This document shows, in pieces, positions 1 through 7,737 of a stretch of 64,000 nt of DNA. The stretch lies in NCBI GenBank assembly GCA_020849665.1, contig JADLFX010000074.1, positions 1-64,000 of the forward strand. The letters are read 5' to 3'. Under the pieces are notes generated by a model. It saw nothing but the letters and a program-made list of their open reading frames with translations, had not been told where the DNA came from and did no database searches. The stretch is from Planctomycetota bacterium. Lineage in GTDB: Bacteria; Planctomycetota; UBA1135; UBA2386. Each line of letters starts with the position of its first letter. Positions within the stretch are counted from its first letter, which is position 1. The translations under genes and the position numbers were made by a program.

Positions 1-416
1 CAGGGCGCCTTGCGCACCACCTTCTCGGCGACGCTGCCGAGCAGGATGTGCTCGAGGCCGGAGCGGCCCTGCGTCGCCATGATGATCAGATCGGCGTCCT
101 CCTGGATCGCCGTGTGCACGATCTCCTGCGTGGGGTTGCCCTGACGCATCAGCGTGCGGTGGCGCACCTTCTCGGGCACCTCCTCGCGGGCCATCTTCGC
201 GAGCTGCTGGTCGGCCCAGGAGCGGGCCTGGTCCGCCATCGGCGTGGGCGGCGCGCCCTCCAGTCCGAAGGCCGGTGGGAACGGCGCCGACTCCAGCACG
301 TGCAGCAGGACGACCTCGCAGTCGTAGTGCTTGGCGAACTCGATCGCGTGGCGGAGTGCCTTCTGGGAAGGCAGCGAGAAATCCGTCGGCACCAGGATGC
401 GCTTGAGGGTGATCAT
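1..416 (-). CDS. Universal stress protein (UspA family), 3' end cut by window edge
   Basis: Small cytoplasmic nucleotide-binding stress protein. Reading leftward from an ATG at 416, the frame stays open to position 1, so the C-terminus lies outside the window and the ORF track misses the gene. It starts MITLKRILVPTDFS, the usual UspA beta-strand 1 with the conserved Asp. Near residues 118-130 it has the ATP-binding signature G-x2-G-x6-LGS (GRSGLEHILLGS) followed by VAEKVVR. About 138 residues are visible, close to a complete single-domain UspA of 140-160 aa. The physiological trigger cannot be read from the sequence. It is separated by 84 bp from the O-antigen-ligase-like gene. The Usp assignment is firm; whether it has a second domain outside the window is unknown. 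Confidence 0.9.
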   Translation of the reverse strand, partial: MITLKRILVPTDFSLPSQKALRHAIEFAKHYDCEVVLLHVLESAPFPPAFGLEGAPPTPMADQARSWADQQLAKMAREEVPEKVRHRTLMRQGNPTQEIVHTAIQEDADLIIMATQGRSGLEHILLGSVAEKVVRKAP

Positions 417-500
417 GTTCCTTCCTGCGTGGCCATCATCTTCCACGCCCCGTCGCGCGCAAAGGCGGGAGTGGGGGACTCCGCGCCGGGTCGTGCCGCT

Positions 501-2564
501 TCAGCGCTCGCGCAGCCAGCTCCAGGCCGGATGCCGGGCCAGGACGTCCAGCAGCGACGGGCCGTCGTCGGCCGGTGCCGAGAGCAGCGCCCGGTGCTCG
601 GCCGAGAGCGGTACGGCGCCCTCGCGCGCCGCGCGCGCCGTGTCCAGGACGAGGCGGTCGTCCCCCAGCGCCTGGGCCTGACGCGCGAGCAGGAGCATCG
701 GCCCGAGCTCGCGGTGGCCGTCGCCGGCGAAGCGTTGCAGGCAGGTGCGCACGGCGTCGTTCCCCCCGGGACTGCCCGGCCTTGCCTGCACTTCGTCGAG
801 CGCGGCCACGAAGAGGGCCTCGCGGACCAGCCGGGCACTGCCCGGGACATCCCCACGGTCCTTCGCGGCACCGGCGAGGTCGGCCAGGTGGCGGGCCAGC
901 TCCCCGCGCAGGCGCGGGTGCAGGTCGGCGCAGAGCAGGGTCAGCGCCTGATCCACGCGCTGCTGCGCCACGAGGAGCGTGGCGAGGGCAAGACGGGTCT
1001 CGGGGTCGCGCGGGTCGATGGCCAGGGCCGCGCGCAGGTGCGCCTCGGCCTCGCCGGGACGCCCCCGCCTCGCGGCCCACTCGGCGAGCCGCCGCCTGGC
1101 CAGCGGACTGTGCGGGTCCAGGGCCGCCAGGGAGTTCGCGTCCGCCTCCGCCTCCTGGCTCGTGGCCTGGCCGGCGTCGTTCAGCCCCTGCAGGCGCAGG
1201 AGGAGGAGCGTGGTGTCGCCCGGGCGCGCGCGCAGGGCAGCGTCCAGGTGGGCCCGTTCCGCGCCGCCGCGCGCCCGCACGGCGACATGGGCGGCGGCAT
1301 GGTGCTGGCTCCGCACGATCGCCTGTCCCTGGGCGAGCGCGAAGAGCGCCGCCGCGCCCACGATCGCGCGGACGGCCGGCGCGCCCTTCGCCGCGGGGGC
1401 GGCCCCACCCTGCAGCGACCCGAGGAGGCCGAACGCGAACACCGCGGCCGGCGCGTTCCACAGGGGCGAGCGCACCAGGCCCAGGACGACGAACGCGAGC
1501 AGCGGCGCGGAGCGGGCGATCCCGGCCCGCAGGACCCCGGGGCCGACGCGCGCCAGGAACCAGAGCCACAGGACCGCCCCGATCGCCCCGCCCTCGACCA
1601 GGAGCTGCAGGGGGTCGTTGTGGGTGGTCTCGACCCGTGTCGCGAAGCGCCGGCCGAAGCTGGAGATCTCGATCTCGCGCTCGGTGCGCACGCGCGGGAA
1701 CTCGCTGCGGAACTGGCCCGGGCCCACGCCGAGGAGCGGCCGCTCCGCCGCCAGGCCGAGCGTCGCGCGCCACACCTCGGAACGGACCTCCAGGGTCGCC
1801 ACCCGCGCCGCGCGCTCCGCCCGCGCCTGCGGATCCCCCGCGGCCTCGCCACCCTGCGCGAGCGCGGCCGCGAACGAAGCCAGCACTCCGGCGGCGGCCG
1901 CCACGAGCACCAGGACCGCACGCCGCCGCGCGGCGGCGTCCCGTCGCGACGCGGCCAGGAGCACCAGCCCCAGGCCCAGCGGCGCGGCGACGAGGCCGGA
2001 GCGCGAGCCGTTGACCAGGAGGTAGGCGCTGGCGAGGCCGACCACGACCAGCCCGGCCCAGGGACTTCGGGCCTGCAGAGCCCACGCGCCCGCGGCCACG
2101 ACGAGCACGGCCACGACCTCGCTGGCCACGTTGCGATTCCCCAGCGTGCTCGTGGCTTCCGCGGCGAAGTGCGGCAGGCCCCACGTGGTCCACGGCAGGA
2201 GCGGCAGGAGGCCGAAGAGCGCCACCACCGCGGCCGTGGGCAGGGCCGCACGCAGCCAGTCCTCCGGACGGGTCGCCGCGCCCAGCACGTAGGTCAGGGC
2301 CAGGGCGGCCAGCCAGGCGGCCTCCTCGAGCCCGAGCCTGGGGTGGGTCACCCCGAGCGCGGTCCGCGCCAGCGCGTAGAGGACGAGCAGCCCCAGGACC
2401 CAGCCGCCGCGTGGAGCCGCCGTCCCGCCGTGCAGCGCCAGCAGGAGGCCGCACGCCGCCAGGGCCAGCATCGCCACGCCGCGGCGCGCGAGCTCGTAGT
2501 CGAGCCAGAGCGGTTCGAACGGGACGGCCAGCAGGAAGAGCAGCGCCGCCGGCAGCCACCTCAT
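501..2564 (-). CDS. O-antigen ligase/Wzy_C-type polytopic membrane protein with C-terminal TPR-like tail
   Basis: 687-aa inner-membrane protein. The first ~400 residues contain about ten hydrophobic segments, beginning at the start codon (MRWLPAALLFLLAVPF). The Wzy_C/O-antigen-ligase signature is present: an NGSRSG loop, then RPLLGVGPGQF and, after a periplasmic stretch, THNDPLQLLVEGG before another membrane segment. The last ~270 residues are Ala/Leu/Arg-rich helices with TPR-like spacing (for example EAEAHLRAALAIDPRDPETRLALA). Family knowledge links such proteins to polymerisation or ligation of surface glycans, or to protein O-glycosylation; the substrate cannot be told. The ATG at 2564 is chosen because a signal-anchor helix follows directly. 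The ORF-track extension to 2762 overlaps ftsY. It lies 31 bp downstream of ftsY and may be the last gene of the ribH-nusB-ftsY run. Confidence 0.8.
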   Translation of the reverse strand: MRWLPAALLFLLAVPFEPLWLDYELARRGVAMLALAACGLLLALHGGTAAPRGGWVLGLLVLYALARTALGVTHPRLGLEEAAWLAALALTYVLGAATRPEDWLRAALPTAAVVALFGLLPLLPWTTWGLPHFAAEATSTLGNRNVASEVVAVLVVAAGAWALQARSPWAGLVVVGLASAYLLVNGSRSGLVAAPLGLGLVLLAASRRDAAARRRAVLVLVAAAAGVLASFAAALAQGGEAAGDPQARAERAARVATLEVRSEVWRATLGLAAERPLLGVGPGQFRSEFPRVRTEREIEISSFGRRFATRVETTHNDPLQLLVEGGAIGAVLWLWFLARVGPGVLRAGIARSAPLLAFVVLGLVRSPLWNAPAAVFAFGLLGSLQGGAAPAAKGAPAVRAIVGAAALFALAQGQAIVRSQHHAAAHVAVRARGGAERAHLDAALRARPGDTTLLLLRLQGLNDAGQATSQEAEADANSLAALDPHSPLARRRLAEWAARRGRPGEAEAHLRAALAIDPRDPETRLALATLLVAQQRVDQALTLLCADLHPRLRGELARHLADLAGAAKDRGDVPGSARLVREALFVAALDEVQARPGSPGGNDAVRTCLQRFAGDGHRELGPMLLLARQAQALGDDRLVLDTARAAREGAVPLSAEHRALLSAPADDGPSLLDVLARHPAWSWLRER

Positions 2565-2595
2565 CGCGGAGCCCCGGTGCGCCGAGCGCGCCGCC

Positions 2596-3528
2596 TCACG
2601 CCCCTGCGCCCTGTTGTGCCGCCTGGGCGAGGATCGCGTCGACGAACGGCTCGGCCGCGAACGGCTCCAGGTCGTCGATGGTCTCTCCCACGCCGAGGAA
2701 CTTGACCGGCAGGTCGACGTGCTCGCGGATCCCGAACACCGCGCCGCCCTTGGCCGTGCCATCCATCTTGGCCAGGAGCAGACCGGTGATCGGCGCGGCC
2801 TTGGCGAACTCGGCGGCCTGGCGGATCGCGTTCTGGCCGGTCATGGCGTCCAGGATCAGCAGCGTCTCGTGCGGCGCGCCGGGGATCTGCTTCTGCACGA
2901 CCCGCACGATCTTCTTCAGCTCCTCCATCAGGTTCTTCTGGGTGTGCAGGCGACCGGCGGTGTCCAGGACCAGGTAGTCGACCCGGCGCGCCAGGGCCGC
3001 CGCCGCCGCGTCGTAGGCCACGGCGGCCGGGTCGGCGCCGGTGGCCTGCTTGACGATGGGCACGCCGAGGCGCTCGGCCCAGAGCGAGAGCTGTTCCACT
3101 GCGGCGGCGCGGAACGTGTCACCGGCCCCGAGCAGCACCTTGTGACCCTGATCCACGAGGTGCTTGGTGAGCTTGGCGATCGAAGTGGTCTTGCCCGACC
3201 CGTTCACGCCCACGACCAGGATCACCGTCGGACCCTGCGGTGCCCGCGCCAGGCTCCCCGCGCAGCCTTGCAGGCGCGCCAGCAGTTCGCGCCGCAGGAA
3301 CGGATACACCTCCTCGACGGTGGTGATCTCCCGGCGCCGGTAGGCCTCCTGGATCCGTTGCACGATCTGCGCGCCGGTGGGGCCCAGGTCGGCCGCGAAG
3401 AGCACGCCCTCGAGCTCCTCCAGGAACTCGTCGTCGAGCTTGCGCCCCAAGGCGAAGAGGCGCCCGAGCCCGGCCGCGAGGACATCGCGGGTCTTCTTGA
3501 GACCGGCGAAGAGCTTGGCGAACACCAT
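2596..3528 (-). CDS. ftsY: Signal recognition particle receptor FtsY
   Basis: GTPase receptor that docks SRP-ribosome complexes at the membrane for co-translational insertion. 310 aa: a short N-terminal membrane-binding helix, the N domain (about 20-90) and the SRP GTPase G domain. Motifs: P-loop GVNGSGKTT (107-115), the insertion-box region GDTFRAAA, G3 DTAGR (189-193), G4 as AKMD (253-256, usual TKxD) followed by GTAKGG, and the C-terminal GVGETIDDLEPF. The long acidic A domain of E. coli FtsY is absent, as in many bacteria. ATG at 3528; the stop of nusB is 11 bp upstream, so the genes are probably co-transcribed in the order ribH, nusB, ftsY. Very secure. Confidence 0.97.
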   Translation of the reverse strand: MVFAKLFAGLKKTRDVLAAGLGRLFALGRKLDDEFLEELEGVLFAADLGPTGAQIVQRIQEAYRRREITTVEEVYPFLRRELLARLQGCAGSLARAPQGPTVILVVGVNGSGKTTSIAKLTKHLVDQGHKVLLGAGDTFRAAAVEQLSLWAERLGVPIVKQATGADPAAVAYDAAAAALARRVDYLVLDTAGRLHTQKNLMEELKKIVRVVQKQIPGAPHETLLILDAMTGQNAIRQAAEFAKAAPITGLLLAKMDGTAKGGAVFGIREHVDLPVKFLGVGETIDDLEPFAAEPFVDAILAQAAQQGAGA

Positions 3529-3538
3529 GGCCTGGGGC

Positions 3539-4024
3539 CTACTCCTCCGAGCGGACCGGCGGGGCCGCGTTGGCGCGTGCGCCCGTGGCGTCGGCGAGCC
3601 GACCTTCCTGCACGAGGTCGAGCCGGATCCGGTCGAGGATGCCGTTCACGAACGCGCCGCTGTTCTGGGTGGAGAAGCGCTTGGCCAGCTCGATCGCCTC
3701 GTTGATCGTGACCTTGGCGGGGATGTCCGCGCACTCGCTCATCTCGTAGATCGCCATCCGCAGGACGTTGCGATCCACGACGGCCATGCGCTTCAGGTCC
3801 CAGTTGCGGGTGACGGCGCGCAGGCGCCGGTCGTAGTCGTCGCGGTGCTTCTGCGTGCCGACCACCAGGGCGCGGGCGAAGTCGCGGACCTCCTGGTCCT
3901 TGCTCTCGTCGGTGAGGAAGGTGTCGAGATCGGCGAGCACTTCCTCGCCGCGCAGGTCCAGCTGGTAGAGGAACTGCACGGCGAGTTCGCGGGCACGGGT
4001 GCGGCGGCGGATGGGGGTGGCCAT
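3539..4024 (-). CDS. nusB: Transcription antitermination factor NusB
   Basis: 161-aa RNA-binding helical protein that with NusE/S10 binds boxA during rRNA transcription antitermination. It begins MATPIRRRTRARELAVQFLYQLD, the standard NusB arginine-rich helix with R-x2-AxQxLYQ-D. The C-terminal half shows VDRNVLRMAIYEM and the classical TINEAIELAKRFSTQNSGAFVNGILD signature. The ORF-track version (347 aa) starts far upstream inside ribH; the ATG at 4024 gives the family length. It is 134 bp downstream of ribH, and the gap contains a strong inverted repeat. ribH-nusB adjacency is common in bacteria. Assignment certain. Confidence 0.97.
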   Translation of the reverse strand: MATPIRRRTRARELAVQFLYQLDLRGEEVLADLDTFLTDESKDQEVRDFARALVVGTQKHRDDYDRRLRAVTRNWDLKRMAVVDRNVLRMAIYEMSECADIPAKVTINEAIELAKRFSTQNSGAFVNGILDRIRLDLVQEGRLADATGARANAAPPVRSEE

Positions 4025-4111
4025 GGGCAAAGAGCGCGGCGGGCGGCAGATGGTAGCCGACGCGCCGTCGCCGACAACGCCCGGCAACCCGGTGCCCATG
4101 CCGCGGACTCC

Positions 4112-4140
4112 GCGCGCCGCGCGGGCCGGCGCCGGCGCGC
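4112..4140. terminator. Inverted repeat between ribH and nusB (hairpin, no U-tract)
   Basis: Arms GCGCGCCG (4112-4119) and CGGCGCGC (4133-4140) are perfectly complementary across 13 nt. The centre contains a further self-complementary GCCGGCGCCGGC. It lies 18 bp downstream of the ribH stop and about 90 bp before nusB. It could attenuate or punctuate transcription between the two genes. There is no T-run, so intrinsic termination is uncertain. Confidence 0.35.
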
Positions 4141-4158
4141 CACCGTGCCGTGGCGGGT

Positions 4159-4638
4159 TCAGGGCGGGCGGCGCAGCAGGGTCTCGCGCAGGGACGCCAT
4201 CTCGAGCGCCACCTCCGCGGCGTCCGCGCCCTTGTTGCCGTGCCGTCCGCCGGCCCGATCCATGGCTTGCGCGTCGGTGTCGCAGGTGAGCACGCCGAAC
4301 GCCACCGGCACGTCGCTGTCCATGCCCGCGTCCAGGACGCCGCGCGCGGCCTGGGCGCAGACGTAGTCGTAGTGGTTCGTCTCGCCCCGGATCACGGCGC
4401 CGAGCGCGATCACGCCGTGGAAGCGGCCGGTGCGCGCCAGCCACGCGCAGGTGAGCGGCAGCTCGAATGCGCCCGGGACGCTGCACACCTCCACGTCGCG
4501 TGGGGCCACGCCGTGCTTGTGCAGGGTCGCCACCGCGGCCTTGCGGAGCAGCTCGGTGACCTCGTGGTTGAAGCGGCTCCACACGACGGCGAAGCGACGG
4601 CCCTGGCCGTCCAACATGCCGCGCACGTCCTGATCCAT
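4159..4638 (-). CDS. ribH: 6,7-dimethyl-8-ribityllumazine synthase
   Basis: Penultimate enzyme of riboflavin biosynthesis: condenses 5-amino-6-ribitylaminouracil with 3,4-dihydroxy-2-butanone 4-phosphate. 159 aa, normal family length. Visible active-site segments: SRFNHEVTELL near the N-terminus, VPGAFELPL, ALGAVIRGETNHYDYV with the catalytic His, and FGVLTCDTDAQAMDR followed by GNKGADAA. The ATG at 4638 (MDQDVRGMLDG) is preferred; the track's longer ORF reads through the leader. The leader carries a 9-bp-armed inverted repeat 15 bp upstream of the ATG. I could not match it to the FMN riboswitch consensus. Other rib genes are not in the window. Assignment certain. Confidence 0.96.
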   Translation of the reverse strand: MDQDVRGMLDGQGRRFAVVWSRFNHEVTELLRKAAVATLHKHGVAPRDVEVCSVPGAFELPLTCAWLARTGRFHGVIALGAVIRGETNHYDYVCAQAARGVLDAGMDSDVPVAFGVLTCDTDAQAMDRAGGRHGNKGADAAEVALEMASLRETLLRRPP

Positions 4639-4652
4639 GGCCGCGAAGCTAG

Positions 4653-4690
4653 AGCCGGCCCGGTCCGCTTTCCACCGGGGTGGGCCGGCT
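4653..4690. promoter_or_regulatory. Long inverted repeat in the ribH leader
   Basis: AGCCGGCCC (4653-4661) and GGGCCGGCT (4682-4690) are perfect reverse complements around a 20-nt centre that can itself pair (CCCGGT/ACCGGG, partly competing with the outer stem). It ends 15 bp upstream of the ribH ATG, so in mRNA a strong stem-loop would sit directly before the start codon. It could act in translation control or be an operator in the divergent ribH/membrane-protein spacer. No FMN-riboswitch core was recognised. Confidence 0.4.
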
Positions 4691-4838
4691 GGCACGAGGG
4701 CTCCGCCCCGCGCGGTTCCGCGGCGTGGTCCGCACGCATCCACCGCCAGGACCTCGTTGCCGAGGCCCGGTCCGCCGGCTACGAACCCTGGCCCGTCCAC
4801 CGGCCGCCGCGGCCGCGCACCCGGAGGCTCACCGTCCG

Positions 4839-5222
4839 ATGACCGTCACGACCGGCTTCTGGATCGCGCTGGCCGCCACGCTCGTCTGCGTCGCCGCCAC
4901 CCTGCGCACCGGCTTCCTGGGCCGCCGCCGGGCCCACTTCGTCCTCGCTCCGGCGAGCGTGGCGCTGCTCGCCCTCACCATCGTCCTGGCCGAGCGCATG
5001 GGTCGTGCGCGCCTCTTCCCGCCGGCAGAGATGCGGATCCACCTCGCGTTCGCCAAGAGCGCCGCGCTCCTGGTGCTGCCGGCGGCCGTCACCGGGCTGA
5101 TGCTGGTGCGCCGGCCGGGGTGGCGGCGCGCCCATGTCGCCTGCGTCGCGCTCTTCCTCCTCGTCACCGCGGTCGCGCTCGGGACCGGCGCGTGGGTCTA
5201 CTCCCTGTCCACGCCGCGCTGA
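4839..5222 (+). CDS. Small four-helix membrane protein, unknown function
   Basis: 127-aa integral membrane protein with four predicted helices: about 5-22 (FWIALAATLVCVAATL), 35-52 (LAPASVALLALTIVLAERMG), 70-92 (AFAKSAALLVLPAAVTGLMLV) and 100-122 (VACVALFLLVTAVALGTGAWVYSL). A His in the third helix region (RIHLAFAK) and the C-terminal GTGAWVYSLSTPR are the recognisable points. The layout recalls small heme- or quinone-associated membrane proteins, but I cannot name a family. ATG at 4839 chosen because the first helix follows directly. It is divergent from ribH and convergent with the HDOD gene. It probably forms a single-gene unit. Confidence 0.65.
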   Translation: MTVTTGFWIALAATLVCVAATLRTGFLGRRRAHFVLAPASVALLALTIVLAERMGRARLFPPAEMRIHLAFAKSAALLVLPAAVTGLMLVRRPGWRRAHVACVALFLLVTAVALGTGAWVYSLSTPR

Positions 5223-5256
5223 GGCCCGGGCGGTGCCGCGGGGGCGGCTGGCGCGG

Positions 5257-6111
5257 TCACTCGGTGAAGCTCTCCAGTCCGGCGCGCATCGACTCGTCGA
5301 GTTCGGCGCGCACCCCGGGCCAGTCGGCCTCGACGATGCCCAGGCGGGCCACGTCTTCGGGATCGAACACGACCACGGGGGCGCACCCGGCCACGTAGCC
5401 GATCCCGCGGTGGTGGGCCTGGGCGTCGGCCAGGCGCACCATCGCCACGAGACGTTCGAAAGGCCGCGGCGGCGTGCCACCATGGTGCGCCTTCAGGGTC
5501 TCCTGGATCGCTTCGGTCAGGCCCCACTTGGCCGCCACCAGGGCCCCCGCCTCGGTGTGGTCGAGCCCGATCAGCGCCGCCTCCTCCTCGCAGGTCTCCT
5601 GCGGCGCGACCGCGGGGTTGCGCCGCGGCTGGGTGAGGTACGAGGCGAGCATCATCTTGCCGATGTCGTGCAGCAGGCCCGCGACGAACGCCTCCTCACG
5701 GGTCTCGCCGTCGGCATGGGCGATGCGCGCCAGGGTGCGTGCCGCGGCCGCCACGCACACCGCGTGCTTCCAGAGGCCCTTGTGGTCATGGCCGTACCAA
5801 CGGAAGTCCCGGTCCATGATCTTGGCCGCGGACGAGGTGAGCACCAGGCTGCGCAGCCCGCGGAAGCCCATCACCATGATCGCCTCGCGCACGGTCTTCA
5901 CCGGCCGCGAGAGGCCGTAGAACGGAGAGTTGACCAGACCCAGGAGTCGCGCCACGAGCAGGGGCTCGTGCAGGAGGTGGCGCTCCAGCTCGATGGGATC
6001 GCACTTGGGATCGTTGAGGAGGCCGAGCACCTTGACGGCCACCTCGGGCAACGGCTTGACCAGATCGCTGCGCTGCAGGATCTCGCGCCGGACTCGCTCG
6101 GGCTGACTCAT
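5257..6111 (-). CDS. HDOD domain protein
   Basis: 284-aa cytoplasmic protein made almost entirely of an HDOD domain, a non-catalytic relative of HD phosphohydrolases used in signalling, chemotaxis or cell-cycle regulation. It starts MSQPERVRREILQRSDLVKPLPEVAVKVLGLL and has the family pattern LLVARLLGLVNSPFYGLSRPVKTVREAIMVMGF. An HD-type segment GLLHDIGKMML occurs near residue 150, and DHTEAGALVAAKWGL follows. No receiver, EAL or GGDEF domain is attached. The ATG at 6111 is the natural start; the track's 434-aa version reads through the intergenic region. Divergent from lepB with a 187-bp spacer. Confidence 0.88.
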   Translation of the reverse strand: MSQPERVRREILQRSDLVKPLPEVAVKVLGLLNDPKCDPIELERHLLHEPLLVARLLGLVNSPFYGLSRPVKTVREAIMVMGFRGLRSLVLTSSAAKIMDRDFRWYGHDHKGLWKHAVCVAAAARTLARIAHADGETREEAFVAGLLHDIGKMMLASYLTQPRRNPAVAPQETCEEEAALIGLDHTEAGALVAAKWGLTEAIQETLKAHHGGTPPRPFERLVAMVRLADAQAHHRGIGYVAGCAPVVVFDPEDVARLGIVEADWPGVRAELDESMRAGLESFTE

Positions 6112-6231
6112 GGTGGAGAGGGTCTCTGGTCCGGGAGCGTGGTGTCCCGCCCCGGAGCGGGGTTCGACCTGCGTGCCGGCGGATACCGGCACCCAGGTCC
6201 GCATCGGCCAATCCTGCCCGACAGGTTGACT

Positions 6232-6250
6232 CGGTTCGAGAATCGAGCCG
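6232..6250. promoter_or_regulatory. Short inverted repeat in the HDOD/lepB divergent spacer
   Basis: CGGTTCGA (6232-6239) can pair with TCGAGCCG (6243-6250), with one T/G wobble and a 3-nt centre. A TTGACT hexamer (6226-6231) precedes it, but no convincing -10 follows at the right distance. It may be an operator for either divergent gene. I tested it as a tRNA T-arm and it does not fit. Confidence 0.25.
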
Positions 6251-6298
6251 TGAGCGCCATGTGAAGATCCGGTCGGTGCATCCGGCACTGCCACGGCA

Positions 6299-7015
6299 GT
6301 GTTGGCAGCGACCCTGGCCCGGCACGCGCTAAGGATCCGGACCACGGCGCCCGAAACAGGGACCGTGACTCCTCTCGTCGAGCCGCCGCCGACCCTGCCG
6401 GTCCCGATCGAGGATCTGCTGCGCGGCGGGATTCCGGCGCAGCCCCGGACGGAGCATCCGGCGCCGCGGGTCCCTGCACCGTTCCAGGCGCAGCCCGAAC
6501 CGGCTCGCGCCCGTCCTGCGCTGCTGCCCCGCTTCCTGGCCGATTTCGCCAAGGGCCTCACCCTGGTCGTCCTCCTGCATGCGTTCGTGATCCAGGTGTC
6601 CGTGGTGCGCGGCCATTCGATGGAGCCCTCGATCCACGACGGCGACCGCCTCGTGGTGGACCGGGTCGCCTACGCGCTCGGCGAGGTGGAACGCTTCGAC
6701 GTCGTGGTCCTGCGCTACCCGCTGGATCCCACGGTCGACTTCGTGAAGCGCGTGGTCGGGGTTCCCGGGGATCGCGTGGCGATCCGTCGCGGCCGGGTGT
6801 TCGTGAACGGCCAGCAGGCGGCCGACGAGTCGTTCAGCATCCGGGACCTGCACACGCTCGGCGAGGTCGTGGTGCCGGAGCAGTGCTACTTCGTCCTGGG
6901 CGACAACCGCCCGATCAGCTCGGACTCGCGCGAATTCGGGCTGGTGCCGGCCGACCACATCAAGGGCAAGGTGCGGGCCTGCTTCTGGCCCTTCGACCGC
7001 TTCAACCTGTTCTAG
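6299..7015 (+). CDS. lepB: Signal peptidase I
   Basis: Membrane serine protease that removes signal peptides from exported proteins. 238 aa from the GTG at 6299. A proline-rich cytosolic N-terminus (about 1-78) precedes one transmembrane helix (about 83-101, GLTLVVLLHAFVIQVSVV). The periplasmic S26 domain has the nucleophile in GHSMEPS (Ser107), the general base in DFVKRVVGVPGDRV (Lys150) and box E GDNRPISSDSR. The true start could be the in-frame GTG at 6365 (MTPLVEPPP), preceded by a weak AGGGA. The gene matters for this window because many neighbouring proteins carry signal peptides with an unusual Ala-Gln cleavage context. The family is certain; only the start is open. Confidence 0.94.
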   Translation: MLAATLARHALRIRTTAPETGTVTPLVEPPPTLPVPIEDLLRGGIPAQPRTEHPAPRVPAPFQAQPEPARARPALLPRFLADFAKGLTLVVLLHAFVIQVSVVRGHSMEPSIHDGDRLVVDRVAYALGEVERFDVVVLRYPLDPTVDFVKRVVGVPGDRVAIRRGRVFVNGQQAADESFSIRDLHTLGEVVVPEQCYFVLGDNRPISSDSREFGLVPADHIKGKVRACFWPFDRFNLF

Positions 7016-7043
7016 CGGACCCGGTGCGGCATAGTCGGGGGCC

Positions 7044-7712
7044 ATGCAGGGCACCGACCGGATCCTGGTCGTCGGCGGGCTCTCCGGCATCGGCGCCGGA
7101 GTCGTCGCGGCGTTTCCCGGACGCTGTACCGTGTGGTCGCGCCGCAGCGGCGTGGATGCCATGGACGATGCCGCGGTGGTCGCGGCCGGCGCGGCCCTGC
7201 TGCGCGAGCAGGGCGTGCCGTACGCGTGGGTGCACTGCGTGGGCGATTTCGCCGAACACCCGCTCCTGGACTCCGACCTCGCCCACTATCGCCACCTCCT
7301 CGACAGCAACCTGACGAGTGCCTTCCTCGTGGCGCGTGCCCTGGTGCCGGCGATGGTGGCGGCGCGGCGCGGACGTGTCGTGTGGTTCGCGGCGGCCGGG
7401 GCGGGCGACGCCACGGCCAAGGCCAGGGCGCCCCTCTACTTCGCGGCCAAGGCGGCGCTCCTCTCGATGGCGCGCAGCCTGGCGCTCGAGGTCGCGGGCT
7501 CGGGCGTGACCGTGAACGTGATCTCGCCCGGGGTCATCCGCCATCCCACCAGCCACGGTCCCAGCCAGGAGCGCATGACTCCCCGCGTGCCTGCGGGCCG
7601 CGCCGGCGGCGTCGACGACGTGGTCGGGGCGGTGCGCTACCTGCTCTCGGAGGCGGCGGCCTACGTGACCGGGACGGAGCTGACCGTGGATGGGGGGCTG
7701 GCGCTGCGGTAG
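7044..7712 (+). CDS. Short-chain dehydrogenase/reductase-like protein
   Basis: 222-aa Rossmann-fold protein of the classical SDR family. The N-terminal nucleotide-binding loop reads GGLSGIGAG. The NNAG region is altered (HCVGDF). Tyr and Lys of the YxxxK motif are present (YFAAK, near residue 135), followed by SMARSLALEVAGSGVTVNVISPG and a C-terminal YVTGTELTVDGG, typical of FabG-like members. The catalytic Ser expected about 13 residues before Tyr seems to be replaced in an Ala/Gly-rich segment (WFAAAGAGDA), so reductase activity is doubtful. ATG at 7044, 28 bp after lepB and probably co-transcribed. Substrate unknown. Confidence 0.85.
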   Translation: MQGTDRILVVGGLSGIGAGVVAAFPGRCTVWSRRSGVDAMDDAAVVAAGAALLREQGVPYAWVHCVGDFAEHPLLDSDLAHYRHLLDSNLTSAFLVARALVPAMVAARRGRVVWFAAAGAGDATAKARAPLYFAAKAALLSMARSLALEVAGSGVTVNVISPGVIRHPTSHGPSQERMTPRVPAGRAGGVDDVVGAVRYLLSEAAAYVTGTELTVDGGLALR

Positions 7713-7737
7713 ACGCCCCGAGCCGGTCCCTCGCCAC

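Noticed and set aside
48-2705. 885-aa ORF on the plus strand, and the similar long plus-strand ORFs elsewhere in the track
   Set aside because: Low-complexity Arg/Gly/Ala/Gln-rich translations antisense to clearly conserved genes (here the O-antigen-ligase-like gene). They are shadow frames that stay open because stop codons are rare at this GC content.
4639-4838. FMN riboswitch upstream of ribH
   Set aside because: A strong stem-loop is present, but the conserved RFN blocks (AGGG...GGTGAAATTCCC and related) are absent; only a superficial GGTGGAAAG resemblance was found.
6226-6251. tRNA-like GGTTCGA segment near 6233
   Set aside because: The T-arm does not pair as a 5-bp stem with a 7-nt loop, and no acceptor or anticodon arms are found around it.
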